Shown in pieces: positions 28,298-37,489 of a stretch of 64,000 nt of DNA; within the stretch, counting starts at the first letter, position 1, and each line of letters opens with the position of its first letter. The position numbers and the translations under genes were made by a program. The notes beneath the pieces were generated by a model. The model was not told where the DNA came from. It did no database searches and saw nothing but the letters and a program-made list of their open reading frames with translations. The stretch is taken from NCBI RefSeq assembly GCF_016834455.1, contig NZ_CP069213.1, positions 992,501 to 1,056,500 of the forward strand, read 5' to 3'. The stretch comes from Shewanella litorisediminis. GTDB lineage: Bacteria > Pseudomonadota > Gammaproteobacteria > Enterobacterales > Shewanellaceae.

Positions 28298-29434
28298 ATG
28301 GGAGCAACGCAGACCAAGGCCGACAAGCCGAGGCTGATGTCACTGGACGCCCTGAGGGGCTTTGACATGTTCTGGATCTTGGGCGGTGAGAAGTTGTTTA
28401 TTGCGCTCTTTGCCCTGACGGGATGGTCCTTCTGGCAAGCCGCCGATGCCCAGATGCATCACAGCCAGTGGCATGGTTTTGCTTTTTACGATTTGATCTT
28501 CCCACTCTTTATCTTCCTCTCCGGTGTAGCCCTGGGGCTGTCACCCAAGCGGCTCGATAAACTGCCGTCTGCCGAGCGCAATCCCATTTATCGCCACGCG
28601 GTAAAGCGCTTGTTTTTGCTGTTAGCCCTGGGCGTGCTCTATAACCACGGCTGGGGCGCTGGCATTCCGGCTCATCCAGAAGAGGTGCGTTACGCCAGTG
28701 TGCTGGGCCGCATTGCCTTTGCCTGGTTCTTTGCCGCCCTGCTGGTTTGGCATACCAGCCTGCGCACTCAGATAGTGGCCGCCGTGGTGATTTTACTCGG
28801 GTACGCAGCGATTCAGCTGTGGCTGCCGGTGCCCGGAGGGCAGGCCGGTGTGCTGACGCCCGCCGGATCCATCAATGCCTGGGTAGATACCCATTTCTTG
28901 CCGGGGAGCACCTATCAACATCGCCCTTACGATCCTGAAGGCATTCTCTCGACCCTGCCTGCAATAGTGAATGCGCTGATGGGCGTATTCGTTGGCCGCT
29001 TTATTGTGACCCCCCATGCCAAGGGAGATTGGGCAAAGGCGGGCTTATTGGCTGGGGCAGGGATGTTGGCACTGGTGCTTGGCTGGGGCCTTGATGGCGT
29101 GCTGCCGGTCAACAAAGATTTGTGGACCTCAAGCTTTGTACTGGTGACCACAGGTTGGAATCTGCTGTTCCTCGCGCTCTTTTATGTGGTGGTGGATTTG
29201 CTGGGTGCCAAGCGCCTGGCATTTCCCTTTGTGGTGATTGGAGTGAACTCCATTATTATTTATCTCGCCTCGAGCCTGATGAATTGGGACTACTTCAGCA
29301 AGAGTCTTTTTGGTGGATTCATCAATGCCTTACCCATGCCAGCTCAGGCGCTGGCGGCAGCCATTGGATTTTTGCTGGTGCAGTGGGCGCTGCTTTACTG
29401 GATGTACCGCAAAGGCATATTCATCCGGATTTAA
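28298..29434 (+). CDS. nagX: NagX, polytopic membrane protein (DUF5009/HGSNAT-like)
   Basis: 378 aa with about ten membrane helices. The N-terminus LMSLDALRGFDMFWI is the hallmark of the NagX/heparan-alpha-glucosaminide N-acetyltransferase-like group, and FYDLIFPLFIFLSGVAL follows. NagX proteins are found in GlcNAc loci of many bacteria; a transmembrane transacetylation or transport-linked role is suspected but not established. Lies between nagA and nagP. No NagR-type palindrome is found in the 108-base gap before it, so it depends on read-through from nagA or an unseen promoter. Confidence 0.88.
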   Translation: MGATQTKADKPRLMSLDALRGFDMFWILGGEKLFIALFALTGWSFWQAADAQMHHSQWHGFAFYDLIFPLFIFLSGVALGLSPKRLDKLPSAERNPIYRHAVKRLFLLLALGVLYNHGWGAGIPAHPEEVRYASVLGRIAFAWFFAALLVWHTSLRTQIVAAVVILLGYAAIQLWLPVPGGQAGVLTPAGSINAWVDTHFLPGSTYQHRPYDPEGILSTLPAIVNALMGVFVGRFIVTPHAKGDWAKAGLLAGAGMLALVLGWGLDGVLPVNKDLWTSSFVLVTTGWNLLFLALFYVVVDLLGAKRLAFPFVVIGVNSIIIYLASSLMNWDYFSKSLFGGFINALPMPAQALAAAIGFLLVQWALLYWMYRKGIFIRI

Positions 29435-29500
29435 GTCAATGCTGTTAAGGTGCCTGTGCTGGCAGTTGCCACCATGGCTGAGTCATGCGTGTTTTAATGA

Positions 29501-29518
29501 AATGACAGCGTTGTCTTT
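29501..29518. promoter_or_regulatory. nagR site: NagR operator O4
   Basis: AATGACAGCGTTGTCTTT, one mismatch to the palindrome core. Its right arm TTGTCT (29511-29516) could itself act as a -35 box with TAACAT at 29534-29539, a 17-base spacing, so repressor and polymerase would compete. Controls nagP. Confidence 0.78.
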
Positions 29519-29669
29519 TTGGGCTTTGTGTTTTAACATCGGTGAAACATGGATGGGATGAGTCCGGTTTTTCATAGCTTCTCACCCTATGGAGCGAGTT
29601 AAACTTATGAGTTAGCCGATGTCAGCCAGCCTGATATCAGAACATTAATTACTATAAGAAAACAGGCTT

Positions 29670-30977
29670 ATGGAAATGACACTTAAAAGTGAAAGTAAAC
29701 GTAGCAGCGTTATCCCGATGGCGATTGTCGCGGGACTCTTTTTCATTCTTGGGTTTGCCACCTGGTTAAATGGCTCATTGATGCCTTACCTTAAGCAGAT
29801 CCTTCAGCTCACCCCGCTTCAAGCTTCACTCATCCTCTTCTCTTTTTACATTGCCGTGACCTTTACCGCACTGCCCTCTGCCTGGGTTATTCGTAAGGTA
29901 GGTTATAAATCCGGTATGGCGATGGGGATGGGGATCATGATGATCGCCGGGCTGTTGTTTATCCCTGCGGCGAAGACCCAAATTTTTGCGCTGTTTTTGT
30001 TTGCTCAGCTGGTGATGGGCGCGGGGCAAACCTTACTGCAAACTGCCGTGAACCCCTATGTGGTGCGGATTGGCCCTGAAGAGTCAGCTGCAGCACGTGT
30101 CAGTGTCATGGGCATCTTGAATAAGGGCGCCGGTGTCATTGCACCTTTGGTATTCACGGCTCTGATCCTGGATTCGTTTAAAGACCGCGTGGGTACAGAG
30201 CTTACAGCTGCTCAAATCGATGAAATGGCAAATGGTTTGGTGATCCCCTATCTGGGTATGGCCTTGTTTATCGGTTTCCTCGCCATCTTAGTGAAGAAAT
30301 CACCACTCCCTGAGTTAGAGAGTGAAGAGCAGGACGAGCAGCACAATACTAAAGGTCAGATTGGTGAAGCACTTTCACATCCGAATCTTGCCCTGGGTGT
30401 GGTTGCGCTGTTTTTCTATGTTGCGGTAGAGGTGATTGCCGGTGATACCATAGGTACCTTTGCCCTTTCTTTAGGGGTCGAAAATTACGGTGTGATGACC
30501 TCGTATACCATGATCTGTATGGTGGCGGGTTACACCTTAGGTATCTTAACCATCCCTCGATTTATCTCTCAGCCAACGGCACTCATGATCTCTGCCATTC
30601 TGGGTGTGCTGCTGACGTTGGGGATCCTGTTTGGCGATAATGAGTCCTATGCTATCGCCAACGCGGTATTGGTTCCCTTTGGCGGTGCAATGCTACCAGA
30701 TACGCTTTTGATGATCGCATTTCTGGGTTTGGCAAATGCCATCGTATGGCCAGCAGTATGGCCTCTGGCACTGTCAGGTATGGGCAAGCTGACCAGTACC
30801 GGTTCAGCGCTGTTGGTGATGGGCATTGCTGGTGGTGCGTTTGGCCCACTGTTTTGGGGTCTTACCAGTCAAGCGTCGTCGCTGGGCCAGCAAGGTGGCT
30901 ATATGGTGATGTTGCCCTGTTATCTGTTTATCCTGTTCTATGCCGTAAAAGGGCACAAGATGCGTAGCTGGAAGTAA
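29670..30977 (+). CDS. nagP: GlcNAc permease NagP (MFS, FHS family)
   Basis: 435 aa with 12 predicted membrane helices. Fucose/glucose-galactose permease family features include FFILGFATWLNGSLMPYLK and the conserved MGAGQTLLQTAVNPYVV. Imports free GlcNAc by proton symport, replacing the PTS route used in enteric bacteria; NagK then phosphorylates it. Own operator O4 upstream and terminator downstream, so it is a separate unit of the regulon. Its ribosome site is weak (CAGG), and ATG 29676 is an alternative start. Confidence 0.9.
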   Translation: MEMTLKSESKRSSVIPMAIVAGLFFILGFATWLNGSLMPYLKQILQLTPLQASLILFSFYIAVTFTALPSAWVIRKVGYKSGMAMGMGIMMIAGLLFIPAAKTQIFALFLFAQLVMGAGQTLLQTAVNPYVVRIGPEESAAARVSVMGILNKGAGVIAPLVFTALILDSFKDRVGTELTAAQIDEMANGLVIPYLGMALFIGFLAILVKKSPLPELESEEQDEQHNTKGQIGEALSHPNLALGVVALFFYVAVEVIAGDTIGTFALSLGVENYGVMTSYTMICMVAGYTLGILTIPRFISQPTALMISAILGVLLTLGILFGDNESYAIANAVLVPFGGAMLPDTLLMIAFLGLANAIVWPAVWPLALSGMGKLTSTGSALLVMGIAGGAFGPLFWGLTSQASSLGQQGGYMVMLPCYLFILFYAVKGHKMRSWK

Positions 30978-31011
30978 CAAGCTACCTGACTGAAGACAGG
31001 TAAATGCATTC

Positions 31012-31035
31012 AAAGGAGGCTCAGGCCTCCTTTTT
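31012..31035 (+). terminator. nagP terminator
   Basis: Stem AAAGGAGGC / GCCTCCTTT with TCAG loop and T run. Confidence 0.88.
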
Positions 31036-31102
31036 CATTCCAGAAAATCACGAGGGACCAAAAAGGTGGTACAGGAGGAGTAGATATAAAAGTGGATAAA
31101 TG

Positions 31103-31128
31103 AAAAAAGCCACTCAAAGAGTGGCTTT
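31103..31128 (-). terminator. Terminator of the tRNA-Phe/tRNA-Thr unit
   Basis: Stem AAAGCCACTC / GAGTGGCTTT with a three-base loop. On the minus strand it is followed by six T residues (plus 31103-31108). Confidence 0.85.
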
Positions 31129-31138
31129 AAACTTTATA

Positions 31139-31214
<76 letters not shown>

Positions 31215-31222
31215 CTGAAAGG

Positions 31223-31298
31223 TGGTGCCCGAACCCGGAATCGAACCAGGGACACGCGGATTTTCAATCCGCTGCTCTACCAACTGAGCTATTCGGGC
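31223..31298 (-). tRNA. tRNA-Phe (anticodon GAA)
   Basis: 76 bases including encoded CCA. Acceptor stem GCCCGAA/TTCGGGC, anticodon loop TTGAAAA, and T-loop GTTCGATTC are standard. First tRNA after the minus-strand promoter, 8 bases before tRNA-Thr. Confidence 0.97.
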
Positions 31299-31366
31299 AA
31301 CTAAACTGAGCGTTAGTCGTCTACTTCAGACCGGGTTGTTGTGCCCGTCTCGTCTGGAGTGCGCGT

Positions 31367-31395
31367 ATAATATAGCGGTGATTTTTTTCCTGCAA
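31367..31395 (-). promoter_or_regulatory. Promoter of the tRNA-Phe/tRNA-Thr unit
   Basis: Minus-strand -35 TTGCAG (plus 31390-31395), 17-base spacer, -10 TATTAT (plus 31367-31372), followed by a GC-rich discriminator ACGCGC typical of stringently controlled stable-RNA promoters. Confidence 0.75.
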
Positions 31396-31481
31396 GCGCT
31401 TTTTCCTGTGTTTTTGCGCGTCTGGACAGATAATCGCCAAGGCTCACTCAGATGCTGCACCATTGCCGAATTAACCAACAA

Positions 31482-31499
31482 AATGACGGTGTTGTCACT
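31482..31499. promoter_or_regulatory. Degenerate NagR-like palindrome
   Basis: AATGACGGTGTTGTCACT keeps both outer arms TGAC/GTCA and matches the 14-base motif at 12 positions, but two of the inner positions differ. It is about 170 bases before the cytochrome b561 gene. Function doubtful. Confidence 0.3.
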
Positions 31500-31618
31500 C
31501 TAAAGTTGGCTGGCTTCCCCATTTCGGACACTCAGATACCCAATCCCCTCATATTTCTAAAAAATCGAACCTAATGGGCGATTTTTAGCGATTTTATTAT
31601 TTGGGGTACCGCTTAAGA

Positions 31619-31633
31619 TGATAACCATTCTCG
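31619..31633. promoter_or_regulatory. Putative Fur box before cytochrome b561
   Basis: TGATAACCATTCTCG matches the 7-1-7 Fur core TGATAATCATTATCA at 12 of 15 positions. It lies 21 bases before the start codon, suggesting iron-responsive repression. Confidence 0.5.
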
Positions 31634-31654
31634 TTAAATAGTGTGTTGAAGATT

Positions 31655-32200
31655 ATGTGGCGAAATCGTACGTCGGGCTATGGCTGGTTCGCTATTGGAA
31701 TTCACTGGACGATGGCGGTGCTTATCCTTGGGCTATTTGGGTTGGGGCTTTGGATGGTGGAGCTTAACTATTACAGCCAGTGGTATCGCATCGCGCCGTT
31801 TTGGCACAAAGGCTTCGGCGGCGTAGTGTTTGTTTTATTACTTTTGAGGCTGATGATTCGTTTAAGGGATCCGCAGCCACGCGCCTTGGGGGCGGGAGCC
31901 GAAGTCAAGTTGGCCAAAGCGGTGCATCTGATGCTTTACCTGCTGCCGTTGGCATTGGTGATAAGTGGTTACCTCATTTCAACAGCCGATGGACGGGCAC
32001 TGGCGCTTTTTGACCTGATAGTGATTCCTGCCCTTGTGTCTTTCCCGGGACAGGAAGATCTGGCAGGGCAAATCCACAGTGTACTTGCCTGGCTGCTGAT
32101 AGCCTTGGTGACGGCCCATGCCCTGGCTGCAATTAAACACCATGTTATTGATAAAAATGCCACCTTAATACGTATCCTAAAACCTCAAAAGGAACTCTGA
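31655..32200 (+). CDS. Cytochrome b561 family membrane protein
   Basis: 181 aa, four membrane helices. Histidines placed for two b-type hemes occur in [24 protein letters not shown] and [17 protein letters not shown]. Probably moves electrons between quinol and a periplasmic acceptor. Two bases separate it from yceI; b561-yceI pairs are common, with YceI binding an isoprenoid such as ubiquinone. ATG 31655 is taken as start (GTG 31643 possible); neither has a strong ribosome site. A Fur-like box lies upstream. Confidence 0.88.
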   Translation: MWRNRTSGYGWFAIGIHWTMAVLILGLFGLGLWMVELNYYSQWYRIAPFWHKGFGGVVFVLLLLRLMIRLRDPQPRALGAGAEVKLAKAVHLMLYLLPLALVISGYLISTADGRALALFDLIVIPALVSFPGQEDLAGQIHSVLAWLLIALVTAHALAAIKHHVIDKNATLIRILKPQKEL

Positions 32201-32202
32201 AT

Positions 32203-32775
32203 ATGAAAAAGACCCTGCTTTCTGCGCTGTTTGTTTCATCATTGGCTGCTGTTCCAGCATTTGCTGCGGACTATGTGATTGATACTCAGGGCGCGCACGC
32301 GTCTATCAATTTTAAAGTGAACCACCTGGGCTATAGTTTTGTGGTGGGGCGTTTTAACGACTTCGGCGGCGAGTTCAGTTTCGATGCCAAGTCACCGGAA
32401 ACGGCCAACGTAAAGGTAACGGTCAACACCCAAAGCCTCGACTCCAATCACGCCGAGCGTGATAAACATTTAAAGAGTGCCGACTTTATTAATGCAGGTA
32501 AGTATCCCGAGGCCGTATTTGAGTCTACCTCTGTAAAGGCGGGTAGCGATGGCACTCTGGTTATCGAGGGCAACTTTACCCTTAACGGTGTGACCAAGCC
32601 TCTGACTATAGATGCCGTTGCCATCGGCGAAGGCAGCGATCCCTGGGGCGGCTACCGTGCCGGCTTTACCGGCAGTACCAGCTTTGCCCTCAAGGATTAC
32701 AACATCAACTACGACCTGGGCCCAGCCTCTACCCATGTGACCCTGGACTTAGTGGTTGAAGGCATTCGTAAATAA
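32203..32775 (+). CDS. yceI: YceI family periplasmic lipid-binding protein
   Basis: 190 aa. Signal peptide 1-21 (ending PAFA). The mature part is the YceI lipocalin-like beta-barrel with hallmark stretches [31 protein letters not shown] and [11 protein letters not shown]. Structures of this family hold a polyisoprenoid quinone in the barrel. Co-transcribed with the cytochrome b561 gene (two-base gap), suggesting a joint periplasmic quinone or redox role. Confidence 0.92.
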   Translation: MKKTLLSALFVSSLAAVPAFAADYVIDTQGAHASINFKVNHLGYSFVVGRFNDFGGEFSFDAKSPETANVKVTVNTQSLDSNHAERDKHLKSADFINAGKYPEAVFESTSVKAGSDGTLVIEGNFTLNGVTKPLTIDAVAIGEGSDPWGGYRAGFTGSTSFALKDYNINYDLGPASTHVTLDLVVEGIRK

Positions 32776-32795
32776 ATCGCTGAATGCCTTTTAAG

Positions 32796-32817
32796 ACGCC
32801 CCGCAAGGGGCGTTTTT
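32796..32817 (+). terminator. yceI terminator
   Basis: Stem ACGCCCC / GGGGCGT with GCAA tetraloop and TTTT run. Confidence 0.88.
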
Positions 32818-32944
32818 CATGGGGAATTGTCGTGCATCGGCCACGGATTTCAGGGTACACTAGCGCCAATTTCACGCATCGTTTTCCTGTGCTGGTAGTT
32901 TACCGGCATCAGGTTGCTTTTGTTTTAAGGAGACGAAAGACACT

Positions 32945-33421
32945 ATGAATAAGGTGCCTATGACGGTGGTTGGAGCCGAGCAGCTCCGCAAAGAACTGGA
33001 TATTTTGAAGTTTGACCGCCGCCCTAAAATCACTGAAGCCATCGCTGCGGCAAGAGAACTTGGCGACCTGAAAGAAAATGCCGAGTATCACGCTGCCCGT
33101 GAAGAGCAGGGGATCTGCGAAGCCCGTATCCGTGATATTGAAGGCAAGCTGTCCAATGCCCAAATCATTGATGTCACCAAGATGACCAACAATGGCCGTA
33201 TCATTTTTGGTGCCACAGTCACTATTCTGAATCTGGACACTGATGCCGAAGTGACCTATCGCATCGTGGGTGACGATGAAGCCAACATCAAAGAAAACCT
33301 GATTTCGGTGAACTCACCCATTGCCCGTGGTCTGGTGGGTAAAAACCTCGGGGACGAAGTGAATATCACCACCCCTGCAGGTGTAACCGCTTATGAAGTG
33401 GTGGAAGTGCAATATATCTAA
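32945..33421 (+). CDS. greA: Transcription elongation factor GreA
   Basis: 158 aa, exact family length. The N-terminal coiled coil enters the RNA polymerase secondary channel; its acidic tip residues Asp41 and Glu44 in [12 protein letters not shown] are present. The C-terminal domain ends [13 protein letters not shown]. Stimulates cleavage of backtracked RNA so that stalled polymerase resumes. AGGAG at 32928-32932 is 12 bases from the ATG. Single-gene unit with its own terminator, convergent to yhbY. Confidence 0.97.
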   Translation: MNKVPMTVVGAEQLRKELDILKFDRRPKITEAIAAARELGDLKENAEYHAAREEQGICEARIRDIEGKLSNAQIIDVTKMTNNGRIIFGATVTILNLDTDAEVTYRIVGDDEANIKENLISVNSPIARGLVGKNLGDEVNITTPAGVTAYEVVEVQYI

Positions 33422-33444
33422 TAGCTTCCGTTGCCGAACAAACA

Positions 33445-33471
33445 AAAAAGCCGCTGTTAAGCGGCTTTTTT
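33445..33471. terminator. Bidirectional terminator of greA and yhbY
   Basis: Stem AAAAAGCCGCT / AGCGGCTTTTT with GTTA loop, symmetric A and T runs, between convergent genes. Confidence 0.9.
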
Positions 33472-33502
33472 GTTGATGCTCTTTGTAAGAACGAGCGAAA
33501 GA

Positions 33503-33802
33503 TTATCGCGCCTTTGGCAGGGCAATCTTTTGTTCTTCGGACTGGCGATACAGCACCAGCACGTGACCGATAAGCTGGACCTTGGCGGCTTGGGTTTCAC
33601 GTACAATGGCGTCAACGATGGCGTTTTTCATTTCACGATCGCTGCTGGCCACTTTCACCTTGATAAGTTCATGGTGACTCAGGGCTCCGTCGATTTCAGC
33701 CAGCACTCCCTCGGTAAGGCCGTTGGCCCCGAGCAGCACCACCGGCTTTAAATCGTGCGCCAGTCCTTTGAGATGCTGTTTTTGTTTGGTGGTCAGATTC
33801 AT
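33503..33802 (-). CDS. yhbY: CRM-domain RNA-binding protein YhbY
   Basis: 99 aa from ATG at plus 33802. A single CRM domain with the conserved KGLAHDLKPVVLLGANGLTEG block (GxxG-type loop) and LIKVKVA. Binds pre-50S ribosomal particles near the peptidyl-transferase centre. Divergent from rlmE, whose product also acts on the 50S subunit; this yhbY/rlmE pairing is conserved in gammaproteobacteria. An upstream TTG at 33811 would add three residues. Confidence 0.93.
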   Translation of the reverse strand: MNLTTKQKQHLKGLAHDLKPVVLLGANGLTEGVLAEIDGALSHHELIKVKVASSDREMKNAIVDAIVRETQAAKVQLIGHVLVLYRQSEEQKIALPKAR

Positions 33803-33891
33803 TTGTACCAACTTTTGCTGAGTTACTGTTGAAAGTTGGGTATTCTACCCTTATATAGCCCTTGTGTAACTCTCATTGTCGCGGATTTTTA

Positions 33892-34521
33892 ATGACAGCT
33901 AAAAAACGTTCTGCCAGCTCCACCCGCTGGATGCAGGAGCATTTTGATGATCACTATGTGAAATTGGCACAAAAACGGGGCTTACGCTCCCGTGCCGCCT
34001 TCAAGCTCGAAGAATTGCAGGAAAAGGATCATCTGATAAAGCCCGGCATGACGGTGGTGGATTTGGGAGCAGCCCCGGGTGGCTGGTCTCAGGTCGCGGT
34101 CAAACTCGTGGGTGATAGGGGTAAGGTGATTGCCTGTGATATCCTGCCCATGGATCCCATAGTTGGCGTGGATTTTCTACAGGGCGACTTCCGGGAAGAA
34201 GCTGTGCTCAATGCATTGCTCGACCGGGTGGGCGACGAGAAGGTAGATGTGGTGCTGTCTGATATGGCACCCAATATGAGTGGTTCTGATGGGGTAGATC
34301 AGCCCCGAGCCATGTATCTGGTGGAATTAGCACTGGATATGTGTCATCAGGTATTGGCGCCCAATGGCAGCTTTGCCGTAAAAGTCTTTCAGGGGGAGGG
34401 CTTTGACGAGTACATGAAAGCGGTCAGAGAGGCGTTTAAGGTCGTTAAGACCCGTAAACCGGACTCATCACGGGCGCGTTCCCGTGAGGTCTATCTGGTG
34501 GCGACCGGGTATAAGTTGTAG
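33892..34521 (+). CDS. rlmE: 23S rRNA 2'-O-methyltransferase RlmE (FtsJ/RrmJ)
   Basis: 209 aa, identical in length to the E. coli enzyme. The catalytic tetrad Lys38, Asp124, Lys164 and Glu199 can be counted directly at the standard positions, and the SAM motif [13 protein letters not shown] is intact. Methylates U2552 in the 50S A-loop. ftsH follows 45 bases downstream, the classic heat-shock pair rlmE-ftsH. Confidence 0.97.
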   Translation: MTAKKRSASSTRWMQEHFDDHYVKLAQKRGLRSRAAFKLEELQEKDHLIKPGMTVVDLGAAPGGWSQVAVKLVGDRGKVIACDILPMDPIVGVDFLQGDFREEAVLNALLDRVGDEKVDVVLSDMAPNMSGSDGVDQPRAMYLVELALDMCHQVLAPNGSFAVKVFQGEGFDEYMKAVREAFKVVKTRKPDSSRARSREVYLVATGYKL

Positions 34522-34566
34522 TACCCTAACGCTTAGCTTCGACAGACTTTAAAGAGGTCTATTAAT

Positions 34567-36519
34567 TTGAGTGATATGGCAAAAAATCTCATTCTCTGGG
34601 TCGTCATCGCCGTTGTGCTGATGTCGGTATTCCAGGGTTACTCCCCCTCTTCTTCCTCATCGCAGAAGATGGAATACTCCACGTTCCTCGAAGAAAACAA
34701 AGCCGATCAGATCCTGTCGGTTGAATTCAAGAGCGACCAACGCACCATCGAAGGGCAAAAGCGCAGTGGTGAAAAATTTACCACCATCATGCCCATGTAC
34801 GACCAGGACCTGATCAATGACCTGGTGCGTAAAGGTGTTGTCATCAAAGGGGAAGAAGCGCAGGAATCCAGTTTCCTGACGCAAATCTTCATCTCCTGGT
34901 TCCCCATGCTGCTGCTTATCGGCGTGTGGATTTTCTTTATGCGTCAGATGCAGGGCGGCGGCGGAAAAGGCGCTATGTCCTTTGGCAAGAGCAAAGCCAA
35001 GCTGATGAGTGAAGATCAGATTAAAACCACCTTCGCCGATGTGGCTGGCTGTGATGAAGCCAAAGAAGAAGTGAAGGAAATGGTGGACTATCTGCGTGAC
35101 CCTACCAAGTTCCAGAAACTCGGCGGCCGTATTCCAACGGGCGTTCTCATGGTGGGCCCTCCAGGTACGGGTAAGACACTGCTGGCCAAAGCCATTGCCG
35201 GTGAAGCCAAGGTGCCTTTCTTTACCATTTCCGGCTCTGACTTCGTGGAAATGTTCGTGGGTGTGGGTGCATCCCGCGTACGCGACATGTTTGACCAGGC
35301 AAAGAAATCAGCACCTTGTATCATCTTTATCGACGAAATCGATGCCGTGGGCCGTCAGCGTGGTGCTGGCCTCGGTGGTGGTCACGATGAACGTGAGCAA
35401 ACCCTGAACCAGATGCTGGTGGAGATGGATGGTTTTGAAGGTAACGAAGGTATTATCGTTATTGCTGCCACCAACCGTCCTGACGTGCTCGATGCTGCGC
35501 TCTTGCGTCCCGGTCGTTTTGACCGTCAGGTCGTAGTGGGTCTGCCCGATGTTCGCGGTCGTGAGCAAATCCTCAAAGTGCATATGCGCAAAGTGCCATT
35601 GGCCGAAGATGTAAAAGCCAGTGTGATTGCCCGTGGTACGCCGGGTTTCTCCGGTGCTGACCTTGCCAACCTGGTAAACGAAGCCGCCCTCTTTGCCGCC
35701 CGTGGTAACCGCCGCGTGGTCAGTATGGAAGAGTTTGAGCGCGCCAAAGACAAGATCATGATGGGCGCCGAGCGCCGCTCCATGGTGATGTCGGAAGCCG
35801 AAAAGGAAATGACCGCCTATCACGAAGCCGGCCATGCCATTGTGGGTTATCTGGTTCCCGAGCACGACCCTGTGCACAAGGTCACCATTATTCCCCGTGG
35901 CCGAGCCTTGGGTGTGACTTTCTTCCTGCCTGAGGCCGATGCCATTAGTCAGAGTCGTCGTAAGCTTGAGAGTAAAATCTCGGTTGCCTATGGCGGTCGT
36001 CTTGCTGAAGAGCTGATTTATGGTAGCGAGCAGGTATCGACCGGTGCTTCCCAGGACATCAAGTATGCGACCTCCATTGCCCGTAACATGGTGACCCAAT
36101 GGGGCTTCTCTGAGAAGCTTGGTCCGCTGCTTTATGCCGATGAAGAAGGCGAAGTGTTCCTGGGTCGCTCCATGGCCAAGGCCAAGCATATGTCAGAAGA
36201 AACCGCAGCACTGATTGATGCCGAAGTGAAGGTTATCATTGACCGTAACTACGAGCGCGCCAATCAATTGCTGGTGGATAACATGGACATATTGCATGCC
36301 ATGAAAGACGCGCTGATGAAGTACGAAACCATCGACTCACGTCAGATTGAAGATTTGATGGAGCGCCGTGAAGTTCGTCTGCCTGCCGATTGGCAAAAGG
36401 ATGAACAAAATGGTGATAAAGGTGACAAGGGTAATAAGGGTGTAGAAGCTGCAGCAGATGAAGCTGACCCTGCAGAGCCAACCGACCTGAACCCCGACGA
36501 ACCTGTCACCAAGCATTGA
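34567..36519 (+). CDS. ftsH: ATP-dependent zinc metalloprotease FtsH
   Basis: 650 aa. TM1 (about 7-25) and TM2 (about 104-124) flank a periplasmic domain; then the AAA+ module with Walker A GPPGTGKT at 197-204, Walker B FIDEIDA, and the SRH region [17 protein letters not shown]. The zinc protease motif HEAGH is at 419-423. Degrades misassembled membrane proteins and regulators such as LpxC and sigma-32. Start is probably TTG 34567, because AGAGG lies nine bases upstream; ATG 34576 is the alternative. The C-terminal tail is low complexity (Gly/Asp/Lys then acidic). Confidence 0.97.
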   Translation: MSDMAKNLILWVVIAVVLMSVFQGYSPSSSSSQKMEYSTFLEENKADQILSVEFKSDQRTIEGQKRSGEKFTTIMPMYDQDLINDLVRKGVVIKGEEAQESSFLTQIFISWFPMLLLIGVWIFFMRQMQGGGGKGAMSFGKSKAKLMSEDQIKTTFADVAGCDEAKEEVKEMVDYLRDPTKFQKLGGRIPTGVLMVGPPGTGKTLLAKAIAGEAKVPFFTISGSDFVEMFVGVGASRVRDMFDQAKKSAPCIIFIDEIDAVGRQRGAGLGGGHDEREQTLNQMLVEMDGFEGNEGIIVIAATNRPDVLDAALLRPGRFDRQVVVGLPDVRGREQILKVHMRKVPLAEDVKASVIARGTPGFSGADLANLVNEAALFAARGNRRVVSMEEFERAKDKIMMGAERRSMVMSEAEKEMTAYHEAGHAIVGYLVPEHDPVHKVTIIPRGRALGVTFFLPEADAISQSRRKLESKISVAYGGRLAEELIYGSEQVSTGASQDIKYATSIARNMVTQWGFSEKLGPLLYADEEGEVFLGRSMAKAKHMSEETAALIDAEVKVIIDRNYERANQLLVDNMDILHAMKDALMKYETIDSRQIEDLMERREVRLPADWQKDEQNGDKGDKGNKGVEAAADEADPAEPTDLNPDEPVTKH

Positions 36520-36550
36520 TAGCGCATCGCGAGTGATGTTACAGAGAAGA

Positions 36551-36573
36551 CCCCGAATCCGGGGTTTTCTTGT
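36551..36573 (+). terminator. Weak terminator after ftsH
   Basis: Stem CCCCG-AATC-CGGGG then TTTTCTTGTTT. Only a few bases before the folP ribosome site, so likely partial. Confidence 0.7.
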
Positions 36574-36586
36574 TTAAGGAGTGCCT

Positions 36587-37426
36587 GTGTTTACACTGAC
36601 TGCCAGAGATAAAACCCTCGACCTTAGTCGCCCTGTGGTGATGGGGATTTTGAATGTGACCCCGGATTCGTTTTCCGACGGAGGCAGATTTGCCGCGTTG
36701 GAGAGCGCCTGTGAACACGCCGACCAACTGGTCACAGAAGGTGCTGCCATCATTGATATAGGTGGTGAGTCTACCCGTCCGGGCGCGGCCGAGGTGTCGC
36801 TGGATGAAGAGTTAAACCGCGTCATCCCACTGGTGGAGTATGTGAGCAAGACCCATGACGTGTGGGTCTCTGTGGATACCAGTAAAGCCGGTGTTATGCG
36901 CGAAGCAGCAAAGGCTGGTGCCCATATCATTAATGACGTGCGTGCTCTGCAGGAGCCGGGAGCGCTCGACGTTGCTGCTGAAACCGGGTTACCTGTGTGT
37001 TTGATGCATATGCAGGGACAGCCCCGCACCATGCAGCAAAGTCCACTGTATGACAATTTGATGGATGATGTGTGTACGTTTTTTGAACATCGAATTGCGG
37101 CTTGTGTTGACGCGGGGATCCCACAGGCGCAGATTATCCTTGATCCCGGTTTTGGATTCGGTAAAACGCTGTCGCACAATTATGAGCTGCTCGCCCGATT
37201 TGCAGAGTTTGAGCGATTTGGTTTACCGCTGCTGGCAGGCTTGTCCCGAAAGAGCATGTTTGGCAATTTACTCGGTCGCGATGCGACCTCTCGCCTCGCT
37301 GGCAGCCTTGCGGGCGCCTTATTGTCGGCGCAGCAGGGCGCAAACATTATCAGGATGCATGATGTCGCACAGACGATAGATGTCCTCAAGGTACTTGAGG
37401 CCACCCGGGAATACAAACACCTGTAA
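36587..37426 (+). CDS. folP: Dihydropteroate synthase
   Basis: 279 aa TIM-barrel enzyme that condenses p-aminobenzoate with dihydropterin pyrophosphate for folate; the target of sulfonamides. Motifs GILNVTPDSFSDGG, DIGGESTRPGA, and GFGFGKTLSHN are intact. Two GTG codons are possible; GTG 36587 is chosen because AAGGAG lies five bases upstream, while GTG 36581 overlaps that site. The order ftsH-folP-glmM is conserved in gammaproteobacteria. No change at the well-known resistance motifs is obvious by eye. Confidence 0.95.
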   Translation: MFTLTARDKTLDLSRPVVMGILNVTPDSFSDGGRFAALESACEHADQLVTEGAAIIDIGGESTRPGAAEVSLDEELNRVIPLVEYVSKTHDVWVSVDTSKAGVMREAAKAGAHIINDVRALQEPGALDVAAETGLPVCLMHMQGQPRTMQQSPLYDNLMDDVCTFFEHRIAACVDAGIPQAQIILDPGFGFGKTLSHNYELLARFAEFERFGLPLLAGLSRKSMFGNLLGRDATSRLAGSLAGALLSAQQGANIIRMHDVAQTIDVLKVLEATREYKHL

Positions 37427-37489
37427 TGGTATTGATACAGGGACCTATAGACGCCCCTTTGGGGAGCGTGGAAGTGAATGGGGTAGAGA

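Larger units (their letters stand above)
31299..31654. promoter_or_regulatory. Gap between the tRNA unit and cytochrome b561
   Basis: No gene in 356 bases. It contains the tRNA promoter (31367-31395, minus), a degenerate NagR-like palindrome (31482-31499) and a Fur-like box (31619-31633) just before the cytochrome gene. Confidence 0.7.
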
